The notes under the pieces were generated by a model. It was given only the letters and a program-made list of their open reading frames with translations. It made no database searches and was not told the origin of the DNA. DNA of 32,641 bases, taken from Streptantibioticus silvisoli. GTDB lineage: Bacteria > Actinomycetota > Actinomycetes > Streptomycetales > Streptomycetaceae. Of this stretch, positions 25,289 through 32,639 are shown piece by piece. The first letter of the stretch is position 1. Each line of letters starts with the position of its first letter. Location of the stretch: positions 1 through 32,641 of the forward strand of contig NZ_JAAGKO020000070.1 of NCBI RefSeq assembly GCF_027947535.2, in the 5' to 3' direction. The translations under genes were made by a program, and so were the position numbers.

Positions 25289-25490
25289 GTGAGGGCTGCC
25301 CGGGGTTGGGTTGGCGCGCGCACGGAGAGGGGGCAACGGGGGCATAGGCGCCGCCTGTTGGCGGCGGACGGGAGGGTGAGGGCTGCCCGGGGCCGGGCCG
25401 GCACGCGCACGGAGAGGGGGCAACGCGGGCAGAGGCGCCGCCTGTTGGTGGCAGACGGGCGGATACGGGCTGCCCGGGGCCGGACCGGCG
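25289..25490. repeat. 87-bp tandem repeat, 2.3 copies
   Basis: The anchor GGCTGCCCGGGG recurs at 25294, 25381 and 25468, exactly 87 bp apart. Copies 1 and 2 (25289-25375, 25376-25462) are highly similar throughout; copy 3 degenerates after about 30 bp. The period is a multiple of three, so minus-strand frames show 29-residue repeats, but they are not supported as genes. Confidence 0.87.
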
Positions 25491-25589
25491 CGCGGAGGTG
25501 GCAGGGCGCCGCCCGGGGCCGGCACGCGCGAGGCGGAGCCCTGGCGGGGCGCGAGGGCGGGATGCGGCACGCCTGGGGGTCGGATGCGG

Positions 25590-25866
25590 CACGCCTGAAG
25601 ACGGACGGCACGACCGCCGGCGCACCCCCACGCCCGAAGGCCGAACCACACGACCGCCAACGCACCCGCACGCCTGAGCCGGGCATCACGGTCCGCCCAC
25701 GCCCCCGCACGCCCGAAGCCGAACCACACGACCGCCGGCGCACCCGCACGCCTGAAGGCCGGACCGCACGACCGCCAACGCACCCGCACGCCTGAAGCCA
25801 CGCACCCCGATCCGCCCGCGCACCCCCACGCCCGAAGCCGGACCCCACCTCCGCCAGCGCACCCCA
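25590..25866. repeat. 39/40-bp tandem repeat, seven copies
   Basis: Units starting CACGCCYGAAG begin at 25590, 25629, 25669, 25708, 25747, 25787 and 25827. Periods alternate between 39 and 40 bp, giving a 79-bp higher-order unit (units 2/4/6 and 3/5/7). The uneven period breaks every reading frame, so the array is non-coding. Confidence 0.9.
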
Positions 25867-26193
25867 CCCGCGAGCCCCACCCCTGAGCCCCGCCCCCGAA
25901 CCCCCCACCCCGATCCGCCGGAGGCTGCCGCGCACGGGGGCAACCGCGTTCCGCGGCTGCGGAGTTCACGACCCACGGCGGCGGAGTTCACGACCCGCGG
26001 CGGCTGCCCCGGCACCGGGCGGGTCCGGGTGGCGCGGGTCCGGGCGGCGCAGGTCCGGGGCGCTTGAGGGGGCGTTGGGCAGGTGTTGGCCATTTCGTTA
26101 CCGAACTGACTTGTCATGCTCACGTTATTTTGGCGGCGTGATGGGGAGATCAGGGCTGACGTTTCCGCTCTCTCGCCCCACAGGGAGAATTCC
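25867..26193. other. End of the repeat island and nuclease upstream region
   Basis: GCGGAGTTCACGACCC is perfectly repeated at 25959-25974 and 25981-25996 (22-bp period). GGGTCCGGGYGGCGC follows at 26021 and 26036, with a decayed third at 26051 (15-bp period). From about 26085 the DNA becomes AT-richer (TTGTCA at 26112-26117, TTATTTTGG), probably the nuclease promoter, but no clear -10/-35 pair was found. Confidence 0.65.
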
Positions 26194-26835
26194 ATGCGCC
26201 GTTCCGCGTCGGCTTGCGCAGCCGCTGCTTTTGCCATGGCGATAGCCACCGTCGGCCTGTCCTCCGGTGCGGCCTCGGCCGACCCGCCCGCCCCGCCGTC
26301 GCTGTCGACGGCCCGTACCGAACTGGCGGCACTGGTGGTCGCCACGCCGGACAGCATGACCGGCTATACGCGCGACGCCTTCGACATATGGGCGACGCAG
26401 CCGGACCACTGCACCACCCGGCAGGACGTGCTGGCCCGTGACGGGCAGGACGTGGTCGACGAGTCCGACGGCTGCCAGCCCTCCAGCGGCAGCTGGTACT
26501 CCGCGTACGACGACACCACGGTGACCGTCGTGGCGCAGGCGACCATAGACCACATGGTGCCGCTGGCCGACGCCTGGCGTTCCGGCGCCGACAAGTGGAC
26601 CGCGGACCAGCGCAAGGCGTTCGGCAACGACCTGACCGACCCGCAGCTGCTGATCGCCTCCGAGTCCACCAACTCCAGCAAGGGCGACAGCGGCCCGGAC
26701 GAGTGGAAGCCGGCGAACCAGGCCTTCTGGTGCACCTACGCCGAGGACTTCACCCGGGTCAAGTCGGTGTGGAGCCTGACCACCACCCAGGCGGAGAAGG
26801 ACGCGCTGTCGTCCATGCTGGACACCTGCTCCTGA
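26194..26835 (+). CDS. Secreted HNH nuclease (DUF1524-like)
   Basis: A 213-aa secreted protein. A signal peptide (RRSASACAAAAFAMAIATV) ends ASA-D at about residue 29. The mature domain has HCTTRQDVLARD, the metal-binding IDHMVPLADAW (D119, H120), FGNDLTDPQLLIAS, N160 with SKGD, and WCTYAEDFTRVKSVW. This is the pattern of secreted actinobacterial HNH nucleases related to GmrSD/DUF1524. Cys73, Cys94, Cys180 and Cys212 could form two disulfides. It probably degrades extracellular DNA for nutrient recovery; no immunity partner is visible nearby. AGGGAGA precedes the ATG at 26194. Confidence 0.87.
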   Translation: MRRSASACAAAAFAMAIATVGLSSGAASADPPAPPSLSTARTELAALVVATPDSMTGYTRDAFDIWATQPDHCTTRQDVLARDGQDVVDESDGCQPSSGSWYSAYDDTTVTVVAQATIDHMVPLADAWRSGADKWTADQRKAFGNDLTDPQLLIASESTNSSKGDSGPDEWKPANQAFWCTYAEDFTRVKSVWSLTTTQAEKDALSSMLDTCS

Positions 26836-27110
26836 TCAGGTGACGGCCGGCGGATCGCCGAAGGGTCCCTGGGCCCGCCGGAGTCCGCGAGCCGTCGTCC
26901 GGCGTTCACCGGCGCTGTCCGCCACGCACCGGTCGCCGTCCCCCAGCGGCGGTCGGGCCGTGGCGGTGGTCCGGGCGCCCGGCCCGAGGAGGAAACGGGC
27001 CGGGCGTCTCGGCATGCGGACATCACCCGGCTCACCAGGACGTACGGCGCGGAATCCGGATACGCTCGCGGTCCTCCCCTGACCACGACCGGGACCGGAA
27101 GGACCAGCCC

Positions 27111-27437
27111 ATGGCCGAGCAGGTGACGATGCCCGAGGACGACGAGGTACGTCGCAAACTGCTGATGCTGCGTTCCAGCATCGACAACCTCGACGCCGCC
27201 CTGGTGCACCTGCTGGCGGAGCGGTTCAAGTGCACCCAGCGGGTCGGCCGGCTCAAGGCGGCCCACCGGATGCCGCCCGCCGACCCGGACCGCGAGGCGG
27301 CGCAGATCACCCGGCTGCGCGAGCTGGCCCTCGACTCCGACCTCGATCCGGCGTTCGCGGAGAAGTTCCTGAACTTCATCATCGAAGAGGTGGTCCGCCA
27401 CCACAAGGCGATCGCCCGCGAGCCCCTGGACAACTGA
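27111..27437 (+). CDS. Chorismate mutase, AroQ class
   Basis: A 108-aa all-helical monofunctional chorismate mutase that converts chorismate to prephenate for Phe/Tyr synthesis. Helix 1 reads LRSSIDNLDAALVHLLAERF, then QRVGRLKA (active-site Lys49), a DPDREAAQI segment and a final helix FLNFIIEEVVRHHKAI. Length and motif order fit stand-alone actinobacterial AroQ enzymes. GGAAGGA precedes the ATG by 7 nt. No signal peptide, so it is cytosolic, unlike secreted AroQ-gamma types. It is convergent with the spermidine-synthase-like gene. Confidence 0.92.
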   Translation: MAEQVTMPEDDEVRRKLLMLRSSIDNLDAALVHLLAERFKCTQRVGRLKAAHRMPPADPDREAAQITRLRELALDSDLDPAFAEKFLNFIIEEVVRHHKAIAREPLDN

Positions 27438-27590
27438 CCCGGCACCGGCCGCCGCCGAACACCGTGGAGCGGGCCGCACCCTGCCCCGGTACCCGCCGTG
27501 ACGCCGGGCGGCCGTGGTCGGCGGAGCGGCTCAACCACCGTGCCGCCGGGCCGGGTTCAGCCCGACGCGCGGACTCCGGCACCGGTCGGC

Positions 27591-27643
27591 GGAAGACGGG
27601 TCGACGGCAGGAGCAGCCAGCGGGAAGACGGATCGACGGCAAG
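27591..27643. repeat. Direct 21-bp repeats between convergent genes
   Basis: GGAAGACGGRTCGACGGCARG at 27591-27611 and 27623-27643 (one or two differences, 32-bp offset). Flanking ACCGGTCGGCGG words occur at 27581 and 27644, and a GCGGAAGACC word at 27668. Confidence 0.7.
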
Positions 27644-27664
27644 ACCGGTCGGCGGGAAGGCCGC

Positions 27665-28624
27665 TCAGCGGAAGACCTCGGCGGGCGGGGCGGGGGACGC
27701 CTGGGCGGTGGCGTCGGTGACGGGGGTAGCGCCGCCGGTGAAGTCCCGCAGGGGGCGGCCGTGTTCGACGCGGCCGGGGTGCGGGTCGCAGGCGATGCGC
27801 CGGGTGAGGTCGACGACGGGCAGTTCGCGGTTGGCGGCGAGCAGCATCGCGTTGCCGAACCGGCGGCCGCGCAGCACGGCGGGGTCGGCGGCGAGCAGGG
27901 ACTCCTCGAACCGGGTGCGTACGGTGGCGACCTGGCCGCGCAGGAACGCCAGCGGGCCGCCGTCGGCGAGGTTGGCCGCGTACCAGCCGCCGGGGCGCAG
28001 CACGCGCAGGACGTCGTCGAGGAACTCGCCGCTGGTCAGGTGGGCCGGGGTGCGGGCGCCGCTGAAGACGTCGGCGACCACCAGGTCCGCCCAGCCCTCC
28101 GGCAGCCGGGCCAGGCCCTCGCGTGCGTCGCCGGTGCGGACCTTGATCCGCCAGGTGCGGTCCAGCGGCAGTTCACTGCGCACCAGGCCGACCAGGGCGG
28201 CGTCGATCTCCACGGCCTGCTGGGTGGAGCGGGGCCGGGTGGCGGCGACGTAGCGGGCCAGCGTGAGCGCGCCGCCGCCGAGGTGGACGGCGTGCAGCGG
28301 GCGGCCGGGCGGTGCGACGAGGTCGATGACGTGGCCGATCCGGCGCTGGTAGGCGAACTCCAGGCGGGCCGGGTCGTCGAGGTCGACGTGCGACTGCGGG
28401 GCGCCGTCGATCAGCAGCGAGTAGGCGTGCGGGTGGTCGGGGTCGGCGACGAGTTCGGCGGTGCCGCCGTCCACCACCGCCCGCAGGGGTTCCGCCGTGC
28501 GGGAACGGCTCCGCGCGCCGTGCTCCGAAGGGGCCGGGGCACCGGGACCGCCGTCCGGTCCGGTACGCGTTCCGCTGCTGCGCCGTCGTGCTGCCACACC
28601 CCCAGTATCGGGGGTGACCGCCAT
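27665..28624 (-). CDS. Spermidine-synthase-like (SpeE fold) protein
   Basis: A 319-aa protein with the methyltransferase/aminopropyltransferase fold. Residues about 125-260 carry AVHLGGGALTLARYVAATRP (nucleotide loop), QAVEID, VRTGDAREGLARLP and DLVVADVFSGARTPAHLT, then VLRPGGWYAANLADG. This is the pattern of actinobacterial 'spermidine synthase' family proteins. The acceptor-site acidic residues of true spermidine synthase are not all evident, so it may be an aminopropyltransferase or a SAM-dependent methyltransferase. The first 60 residues are low-complexity. The ATG at 28624 has no strong ribosome site. Confidence 0.75.
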   Translation of the reverse strand: MAVTPDTGGVAARRRSSGTRTGPDGGPGAPAPSEHGARSRSRTAEPLRAVVDGGTAELVADPDHPHAYSLLIDGAPQSHVDLDDPARLEFAYQRRIGHVIDLVAPPGRPLHAVHLGGGALTLARYVAATRPRSTQQAVEIDAALVGLVRSELPLDRTWRIKVRTGDAREGLARLPEGWADLVVADVFSGARTPAHLTSGEFLDDVLRVLRPGGWYAANLADGGPLAFLRGQVATVRTRFEESLLAADPAVLRGRRFGNAMLLAANRELPVVDLTRRIACDPHPGRVEHGRPLRDFTGGATPVTDATAQASPAPPAEVFR

Positions 28625-29108
28625 CGGGGTGACCCGGAGCCGGCCGGGTGCCGCCGTACAGCGGGTCACGGGCCGCCGCACACCGCGCCGACCAGCGCGT
28701 TCGCCGGCCAGGACGGTTTCAGCGGGCGGACCGGGCGACGGGCCGGCAACCGTGCGGCGCGGGGCCGGGGCGGGCGATGGGCGGCAATCTGCCACTTGCG
28801 CTCACCGTACGTACTTTCGAATCACCGGCACCGGACCACGTGACCCCAGTCGCGACCGCATGGCCGTCACGTCCCACGCACGGTTCGCCACCCGGCCGGC
28901 CCGCGGTGGACGAACGGCCTGGAGGGTACGCACAGTTCGCGCCGAGCGGGCCGCACCGGATGGCCGTCGCCCGGTGCGGCGGCCGGGTGGCAGGCTGCGC
29001 GTGCAGCCGGCGCCGCCGGGAGCAGGGGGCGTTCCGCGAGACCGCGGAGGTGAGCATCGGCCTGCGCAGGCCCTGCGCCCTCGGCAGTGCCGCCCGGGGT
29101 GCGGCCGA
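28625..29108. other. Intergenic region without a supported gene
   Basis: 484 bp between the SpeE-like start and the MarR stop. A plus-strand open frame runs to 29112 and includes a Cys/Arg-rich stretch (ARCGGRVAGCACSRRRR), but codon bias does not favour it and no start with a ribosome site was found. No repeats or clear hairpins noted. Confidence 0.5.
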
Positions 29109-29558
29109 TTAGGCGTCCGGCGTGGTGAGGGCGGCGGCGAGGCGGTCGAACAGGCGCGTGAAGGTGGCGCGTTCGTCGTCGCTCCAGTCGGCGGTGGCGC
29201 CGTCGATCAGGCCGAGGAGGCGCTCGCGCATGCCGCGCACGGTCTGCTCGCCGAGGTCGGTGAGGGCGAGGCTGGTGGAACGGGCGTCGGTGGGATGGGC
29301 CCGGCGGGTGAGCAGGCCGGCCTGCTCCAGGCGGGAGGCGTAGCGGGTGGTGACGGTGCGGTCGAGCCCGATCTGCTGGGCGAGTTCGCTGGCCGTCGCC
29401 GTGCCGAGCCGCGCCAGGCCCGACAGCACCGGGTAGGTCGTCTCGTCGACACCGGCGGCGTCGCCGACCAGTACCCGGTAGAGATGGGAGCGGTTGGTGC
29501 GCAGCAGCAGGCTCCCGAATGTGGCGGCGATCCGCGCGGCGTCGTCGTGTCCGGACAT
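29109..29558 (-). CDS. MarR-family regulator
   Basis: A 149-aa winged-helix regulator. The DNA-binding part reads ATASELAQQIGLDRTVTTRYASRLEQAGLLTR, followed by the wing RAHPTDARSTSLALTDLGEQ. The terminal helices for dimerisation are present (length normal for MarR). Its ligand is unknown. An ORF reaches ATG 29591, but that start lies inside the operator-like array. The ATG at 29558 is preceded by TACTCT and 7 nt, suggesting a leaderless transcript. It is divergent from the 87-aa gene, which it probably represses along with itself. Confidence 0.88.
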   Translation of the reverse strand: MSGHDDAARIAATFGSLLLRTNRSHLYRVLVGDAAGVDETTYPVLSGLARLGTATASELAQQIGLDRTVTTRYASRLEQAGLLTRRAHPTDARSTSLALTDLGEQTVRGMRERLLGLIDGATADWSDDERATFTRLFDRLAAALTTPDA

Positions 29559-29565
29559 GCGGGCC

Positions 29566-29571
29566 AGAGTA
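29566..29571 (-). promoter_or_regulatory. -10 box for a leaderless marR transcript
   Basis: TACTCT on the minus strand, then 7 nt, then the ATG at 29558. Same spacing as at accR. Confidence 0.45.
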
Positions 29572-29581
29572 CGCGAGACAT

Positions 29582-29642
29582 GCACGTTCATTCAGCACGT
29601 TCAAAAAGCGCGTTCATGAAGCACGTGCATTTTGCACGCTCT
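29582..29642. promoter_or_regulatory. Five-copy 13-bp operator-like array
   Basis: GCACGTTCA-like 9-mers begin at 29582, 29595, 29608, 29621 and 29634, exactly 13 bp apart: two identical, one with a single change, two diverging. Separators are 4 bp. The array also contains GTGCA-TTT-TGCAC (29625-29637) and the palindrome TTCATGAA (29613-29620). It sits directly between the -10 boxes of the MarR gene (29571) and the 87-aa gene (TAGCGT, 29648), so it covers both promoters. Confidence 0.8.
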
Positions 29643-29647
29643 GCTGG

Positions 29648-29677
29648 TAGCGTCCTTCTTGTGCGAACGACTCGCAC
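29648..29677 (+). promoter_or_regulatory. Extended -10 box and leader inverted repeat
   Basis: TGG-TAGCGT (-10 at 29648-29653) fits an extended -10 promoter for the 87-aa gene. GTGCGA-ACGAC-TCGCAC (29661-29677) is a perfect inverted repeat in the leader, either a further operator or an RNA hairpin in front of the ribosome site AGGAGG. Confidence 0.45.
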
Positions 29678-29695
29678 CCCCACCAGGAGGAACCC

Positions 29696-29959
29696 ATGAG
29701 CCAGCCCGTGCGCCCCGAAGACCTGCTCCCCGACGGCGCGGACACCTGCGTCATCAACGACGTCGAGGTCCGCAAGGGCAGCGTCGCCGCGTTCGTCGCC
29801 AACGCCAAGCGCCTCGACGGTCTCGAACTCGGCACCCCCGAGGACACCGAAGTGCGCGCCCAGCTCCGCAAGCTCGTCCCCGCGCTGCGCGCCGTCGGCG
29901 TCCTCGACGTCTTCACCGTCCGATCCGAAACGCTCGCGGACCTCATCGCACACGCTTGA
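29696..29959 (+). CDS. Small conserved protein, probable MarR target
   Basis: An 87-aa soluble protein of unknown function. Features: PEDLLPDGADTCVINDVEVRKGS, then VAAFVANAKRL, and VRAQLRKLVPALRAVGVLDVF. The layout (short beta hairpin with K/TGS-VAAF, then helices and a G-x-x-D-x-F end) vaguely recalls the DUF7709 type, but I am not sure. AGGAGG lies 5-6 nt before the ATG. Divergent from marR across the 13-bp array, so strongly expected to be MarR-controlled. No membrane segment or Cys pair points to a role. Confidence 0.8.
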   Translation: MSQPVRPEDLLPDGADTCVINDVEVRKGSVAAFVANAKRLDGLELGTPEDTEVRAQLRKLVPALRAVGVLDVFTVRSETLADLIAHA

Positions 29960-30016
29960 CCCCCGCGCGGGACGCCGGCACCACGCCCCGCGCATCAGCC
30001 CCGGCACCGCGGCACC

Positions 30017-30079
30017 GCCGCCCGCACCCGCCACCGCGCCGCACCCGCACCCGCCGCCCGCCACCACGCCGCAGCCGCA
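30017..30079. repeat. Degenerate C-rich repeats between convergent genes
   Basis: CCGCCGCCCGC..CCACCRCGCCGCA-like units of about 31-34 bp occur twice within the 162-bp gap between 29959 and 30122. The strand is C-rich throughout (CCGCACCC words). Confidence 0.6.
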
Positions 30080-30121
30080 ACCACACCCCGGCAACACCCC
30101 GCACCCCGAAGCGACGCCCCC

Positions 30122-30556
30122 TCAGCGCCCGGCGGCCTCGATCGTGCCGGCGGCTTCCGTGAGGGCCTCGCGGAGCAGGGCCGGGTCGGTGACGGCGGCG
30201 GCGTGGGCCGGGGGGACCAGCCAGCGGGCGCCGGCCTGCGGGGGGCCGGCGGCGAAGCGGCGGCCGTGGTCGCGGCCCGGCGCCGGACAGCAGGCGCTGC
30301 CCGGCAGGTCCCAGCCGGCGGCGGTGCCGGCCGGGACCAGGAAGCCGAGGGTCCGCCCGCCCCGGTCGTGCAGCACGGGTCCGACACCGGTGCGCAGCCG
30401 GAGGATGTCGACCGCCTCCAGGCCCTGCCGGCACGGCACGGTCACCAGGTCCCGGGCGGGACGGCCGGGCGGCGCCGGGTCGCCGCCGTCCGCGGCGGGC
30501 GCGTGACGTCCGCGGAGCACGGACGCGGACGAACCGAGTGCCTCAACGGTGTCCAC
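30122..30556 (-). CDS. Uncharacterised protein divergent from the XRE regulator
   Basis: A 144-aa soluble protein I do not recognise. Conserved-looking segments are DLVTVPCRQGLEAVDILR, GPVLHDRGGRTLGFLVPAGT, AAGWDLPGSACCPAPG and ARWLVPPAHAAA. The FLVPPGTA...WLVPP pattern recalls a streptomycete family sometimes compared with primase-polymerase N-domains, but no catalytic residues can be assigned. The GTG at 30556 follows GAGGAG; an in-frame TTG at 30613 is less likely. It is divergent from the XRE/TPR gene, a pairing common for streptomycete XRE regulators, so it may be its partner or target. Confidence 0.65.
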   Translation of the reverse strand: MDTVEALGSSASVLRGRHAPAADGGDPAPPGRPARDLVTVPCRQGLEAVDILRLRTGVGPVLHDRGGRTLGFLVPAGTAAGWDLPGSACCPAPGRDHGRRFAAGPPQAGARWLVPPAHAAAVTDPALLREALTEAAGTIEAAGR

Positions 30557-30836
30557 CGGGGAATCTCCTCGTCTCACTGCCGGGCGCGACACTGCCCGCT
30601 CATTGATGGACAACGCGGGAACGCGTCAACCGACACGCGGCGGTTCCCCGTCAGGAATGGCAGTTCATGGCACATGGTCGGCGGGATATCCGCTTTACCG
30701 CCACTTTGCGATGCTTTTCTCCGGGAACTCCCTGTGCCGGGTCGGTCACAGCGGGTACCGTCGTTCCGCCGTCGAGGCTCGTCGACCCGCTCGACTCGCC
30801 ACCATCCAGCGCGGACTCACAGCGGAGGACACTGCC

Positions 30837-32492
30837 GTGGCGCCCTCACCGTCCACCCGGCCCCCCGGCCCGGCCACGCCCAACCCCGCCTTCCGGCGGC
30901 TGCGCGGCGACCTGTCGCCGGGCGAGTTCTCCGCGGCGGTACGCCGGGCCGCCCGCGAGATCGGCGAACGGGTCAGCTGCGACGCCCGGTACGTGGGCCG
31001 CGTGGAGTCCGGCGAGATCCGCTGCCCCAACTACGCCTACGAGCGGGTCTTCAAGCACATGTTCCCCGGCCGGTCACTGGCCGACCTGGGCTTCGCACCG
31101 CGCGAGTCGGTACGCGGCCGACCACCCGGCGGCCCGTTCCGGAACCCGGCGGACGCCGGCGGACACCCCCGCCCCGACAGCTTCCCCGACCCTGTTGCCG
31201 ACAACTTCCCCGGCCCTTTCCCCGGCCCCCGCCCCGGCCCACTTCCCAGCAATGGTCCCGGCACCCCTCCCGGCTCCCTTCCCGAGACCCTTCCCGACAA
31301 CGGTCCCAACACCGTTCCCAACGACGGTCCCGACAACGGCGGTCCGGAGCGCGGTTCCGACAACGGTCCCGGTCCTTTTCCCCGCAACGAGGAGAGCGAC
31401 GTGTTGCGTCGCGCGTTCATCACACGGGCGCCGGCCGCCGCACTGGCGGCCGCACTGCCGATCGGGCCGGTCAGCACGGTCCCGCGGCAGGCGGGCGGCC
31501 GGGTCGGCGGCTGCGAGGCCCGTTCGGTCGAGGAGTCGGTGCGCCGCATCCGGCTGCTGGACGACCGGCACGGCGCCGACGGGCTGTACGCGCGGGCCGG
31601 CCAGTGCCTGCGGGAGGCGTACGCGCTGCTGGAGCGCAGTTCCTACAGCCGCCCGGTGGCCGACCGGCTCTACTCCGGCTCCGGCGAACTGGCGATCTCG
31701 GTCGGCTGGCTGGCGCACGACTCCGGGCGGCACGGCGAGGCCCGGTCGTACTACGCGGAGGCGCTGGCCACCGCCCGGGCGGCCGGCGATCCGGCGCTGG
31801 AGGCGCACGCCTTCTGCAACGCCTCCTTCCTGGCCCGCGACGACGACCGGCCGCGCGAGGCGGTCCGGGCCGCGCAGGCCGGACAGCAGGCGGCGAAACG
31901 GCTCGGCTCGCAGCGACTGCTGTCGCTGCTGGCGTTGCGCGAGGCCGGCGGCTGGGCCGGGCTGGGCGACCGCACGGCGTGCGAGCGGGCGCTGCTGCGG
32001 GCCCAGCGGTTGCTGACGTCCGGCGGCGGACCGGGCGACGGGGGGCCGGAGTGGATGACGTTCTACGGCGAGGCGGAACTGGAGGGGCTGGAGGCGCAGG
32101 CCTGGGCGGCGCTGGGCGACCACCGGCGGGCCGCCGCGCACGCCCGGCGCGGGGTACTGCTCCAGGACCCGCACTTCACCCGCAACATCACGTTGTACAG
32201 CGCCGAGTTGTCCGGCGCCCTGGCCAGCGGCGGCGAACCGGACGAGGCCGCCGAGACCGGCAACCGGGTGCTGGACCTGCTGGGCGACCGGGTCCGTTCC
32301 TCCCGCATCCAGGCCATACTCGCCGGTACCGCCCGCGCCCTCGCCCCGCACCGGCACCGCCCGGCGGTGGCCGCGTTCCTGGCCCGCAACGAGGCCGCCG
32401 AGACACTGAGCACCCCCGAGACCCCACCGGGACCGGCGGCCGGACCCGCGACCGGACCACCACCGGGCGCCCCCGGAACGCAGGCGGACTGA
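30837..32492 (+). CDS. XRE-type regulator with TPR domain (NsdA-like)
   Basis: A 551-aa regulator. The N-terminal HTH (about 15-75) contains LSPGEFSAAVRRAAREIG and ARYVGRVESGEIRCPNYAYE, then PGRSLADLGFAPRESVRGR. Residues about 100-185 form a Pro/Gly/Asn/Asp-rich linker encoded by repeat DNA. The C-terminal half is TPR-like helices (AYALLERSSYSRPVADRLY, GRHGEARSYYAEALATARAAG). This matches the NsdA/NsdB type, which represses sporulation and antibiotic genes in S. coelicolor; the role here is an inference. AVLRRAFITRAPAAALAAAL resembles a membrane or Tat-like segment between linker and TPRs. The GTG at 30837 follows GGAGG at 8 nt; the region upstream in frame is not conserved-looking. Confidence 0.83.
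   Translation: MAPSPSTRPPGPATPNPAFRRLRGDLSPGEFSAAVRRAAREIGERVSCDARYVGRVESGEIRCPNYAYERVFKHMFPGRSLADLGFAPRESVRGRPPGGPFRNPADAGGHPRPDSFPDPVADNFPGPFPGPRPGPLPSNGPGTPPGSLPETLPDNGPNTVPNDGPDNGGPERGSDNGPGPFPRNEESDVLRRAFITRAPAAALAAALPIGPVSTVPRQAGGRVGGCEARSVEESVRRIRLLDDRHGADGLYARAGQCLREAYALLERSSYSRPVADRLYSGSGELAISVGWLAHDSGRHGEARSYYAEALATARAAGDPALEAHAFCNASFLARDDDRPREAVRAAQAGQQAAKRLGSQRLLSLLALREAGGWAGLGDRTACERALLRAQRLLTSGGGPGDGGPEWMTFYGEAELEGLEAQAWAALGDHRRAAAHARRGVLLQDPHFTRNITLYSAELSGALASGGEPDEAAETGNRVLDLLGDRVRSSRIQAILAGTARALAPHRHRPAVAAFLARNEAAETLSTPETPPGPAAGPATGPPPGAPGTQAD
31165..31386 (+). repeat. Minisatellite coding for the regulator's linker
   Basis: TTCCC-RAC-RACGGTCCC words repeat with a 24-bp period near 31291-31340 (8 codons) and more loosely across 31165-31386. 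The products are LPDNGPNT/VPNDGPDN-like octapeptides and PGPFPGPRPG segments. The frame is preserved. Confidence 0.75.
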
Positions 32493-32502
32493 CAGCCGCG
32501 AT

Positions 32503-32524
32503 CCGGCGGGAGCCGATCCGCCGG
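32503..32524 (+). terminator. Hairpin after the XRE/TPR gene
   Basis: CCGGCGG and CCGCCGG, perfect 7-bp arms around 8 nt, 10 nt after the stop. No U-tract. Confidence 0.5.
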
Positions 32525-32624
32525 CGCGATCCTTGCGGCCCCGACCCCGCCGGCCCCGACCTCGACGGCACCGATCCACCGGACCCGACCCGCCGGAGGC
32601 AACCCGCCCGGCGCCAGCCCGGGG

Positions 32625-32639
32625 CCCCCCCCCCCCCCC
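32625..32639. other. Run of 15 C at the window edge
   Basis: A homopolymer of C directly before the last two bases. Such a run is unlikely in this sequence and suggests a contig edge or assembly artefact. Confidence 0.6.

Noticed and set aside
25110-25866. CRISPR array
   Set aside because: Units are contiguous with no unique spacers, periods vary by array, copies are degenerate and no cas genes are present.
24200-25969. Upstream extension of the peptidase frame to 749 residues
   Set aside because: It runs antisense through the rhomboid gene and repeat arrays; the real start with AGGAGG and signal peptide is at 24199.
28648-29112. 154-codon plus-strand frame with a Cys/Arg-rich end
   Set aside because: Overlaps the MarR stop, has no ribosome site and unconvincing codon bias; kept only as a remark.
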